From: an uncultured Verrucomicrobiota bacterium
Lineage (GTDB): Bacteria > Verrucomicrobiota > Verrucomicrobiia > Chthoniobacterales > SZAS-18
Direction of reading: 5' to 3'
DNA: 5,966 bases
NCBI GenBank assembly: GCA_937873255.1
Contig: CALMVM010000584.1
Span: 7,154 to 13,119, forward strand
Positions within the stretch are counted from its first letter, which is position 1. Each line of letters starts with the position of its first letter. Shown one piece after another: positions 5,496 through 5,966 of this stretch. Under the pieces are notes generated by a model, which was given only the letters and a program-made list of their open reading frames with translations, did no database searches and was not told where the DNA came from. The position numbers and the translations under genes were made by a program.

Positions 5496-5966
5496 TCAGT
5501 TTTCTTCAGCGAGCGCCGAACCTTCCGTCTCCCGGAACACCGCCGGCACGAAACTCCGGTCGCTCGCCTCGGCCACCGCCAATCCGATCTGAAAACGCAG
5601 CGTCTTCAATGCCACCGGATGCTGATAATCGGCCAGCGAACCCGCCAAAGCCTCGGCCGCCGTGGAACCGGCGCGCGTCTTCAGCGTGCGGTAGATTTTC
5701 AACGCCAACGCCTCCGCCGCGCCGGGCGTCAGCAAGATGGGTAAACGCTCGCGGTTCGCCGCGAGATCGTCGTCGGTCAATTCGATGCCGCGCCGTTTGC
5801 AGAGCGCGCGCAGCAACCCGAAACTTTCCTCCGGCGTCGCGGTCGGGAACAACGGCAGCTTCACGTCCACGCGCCCCGGCCGCTTCAGATCGACCTCGAT
5901 CAAATCCGGCCGACTAGACGCCAACACCCACACGATGCGCCCGCGATTGGCCGGGTTGCTCATCTC
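5496..5966 (-). CDS. AAA+ ATPase, C-terminal part (cut by window edge)
   Basis: The frame is open at the right edge (GAG before the ATG at 5963), so the true start and the Walker A and B motifs lie outside; 156 residues are visible. Numbering from the edge, residues 11-32 contain the sensor 1 strand and the arginine-finger region: ASSRPDLIEVDLKRPGR resembles the classical TNRPD...L.RPGRxD of AAA proteins, with R29 and R32 as candidate fingers. Sensor 1 is usually Asn; here that position is Ser (S17 or S18). A helical lid follows, with TPGAAEALA (80-88) as the sensor 2-like Gly-Ala turn. The chain ends about 70 residues later with no peptidase domain, which argues against FtsH. The substrate and partner are unknown. 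It lies upstream of the ferritin-like gene on the same strand, 63 nt from ATG 5432, so co-transcription is possible. Confidence 0.82.
   Translation of the reverse strand, partial: EMSNPANRGRIVWVLASSRPDLIEVDLKRPGRVDVKLPLFPTATPEESFGLLRALCKRRGIELTDDDLAANRERLPILLTPGAAEALALKIYRTLKTRAGSTAAEALAGSLADYQHPVALKTLRFQIGLAVAEASDRSFVPAVFRETEGSALAEEN

Overview
The window is GC-rich bacterial DNA of ordinary chromosomal layout. The best taxonomic hint is a partial secreted protein built of about 51-52-residue repeats of the GloVer type (TIGR03803-like, a repeat known mainly from Verrucomicrobiota, some Acidobacteria and Gloeobacter). High GC, starts without Shine-Dalgarno sequences and a divergent comEC also fit a Verrucomicrobiota member, perhaps Opitutaceae-like. 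This placement is an inference; no rRNA or other marker gene is present.

Layout, left to right. (1) Minus strand, 513 to the left edge: the N-terminal 171 residues of a GloVer-repeat exported protein, cut by the window edge. (2) 514-673: a divergent 160-bp regulatory region, with a palindrome placed over the -35 of a likely promoter whose -10 lies only 6 nt before the next ATG. (3) Plus strand, 674-1927: an MFS exporter very like E. coli Fsr (fosmidomycin resistance protein). (4) 1928-2007: a short gap with a 7-bp perfect hairpin and the probable comEC promoter. (5) Plus strand, 2008-4440: a full-length ComEC/Rec2 DNA-uptake channel whose C-terminal metallo-beta-lactamase-like domain keeps its fold signature but has lost most metal-binding motifs. 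(6) Convergent, after 20 bp, minus strand 5432-4461: a double ferritin-like (DUF892/YciF-like) protein made of two copies with an exact 160-residue period. (7) Minus strand, 5966-5496: the C-terminal part of an AAA+ ATPase, cut by the right edge, lying just upstream of the ferritin-like gene in the same direction.

The genes do not form one pathway. Only the AAA ATPase and the ferritin-like gene could share a transcript; the other units have separate or divergent promoters. I see no mobile element, CRISPR array, tRNA, rRNA or phage gene. No new multi-gene system is evident. The most notable signals are the degenerate ComEC nuclease-like domain, the altered ComEC core motif, the exact internal duplication of the ferritin-like protein, and the regulatory structures before the MFS and ferritin-like genes.
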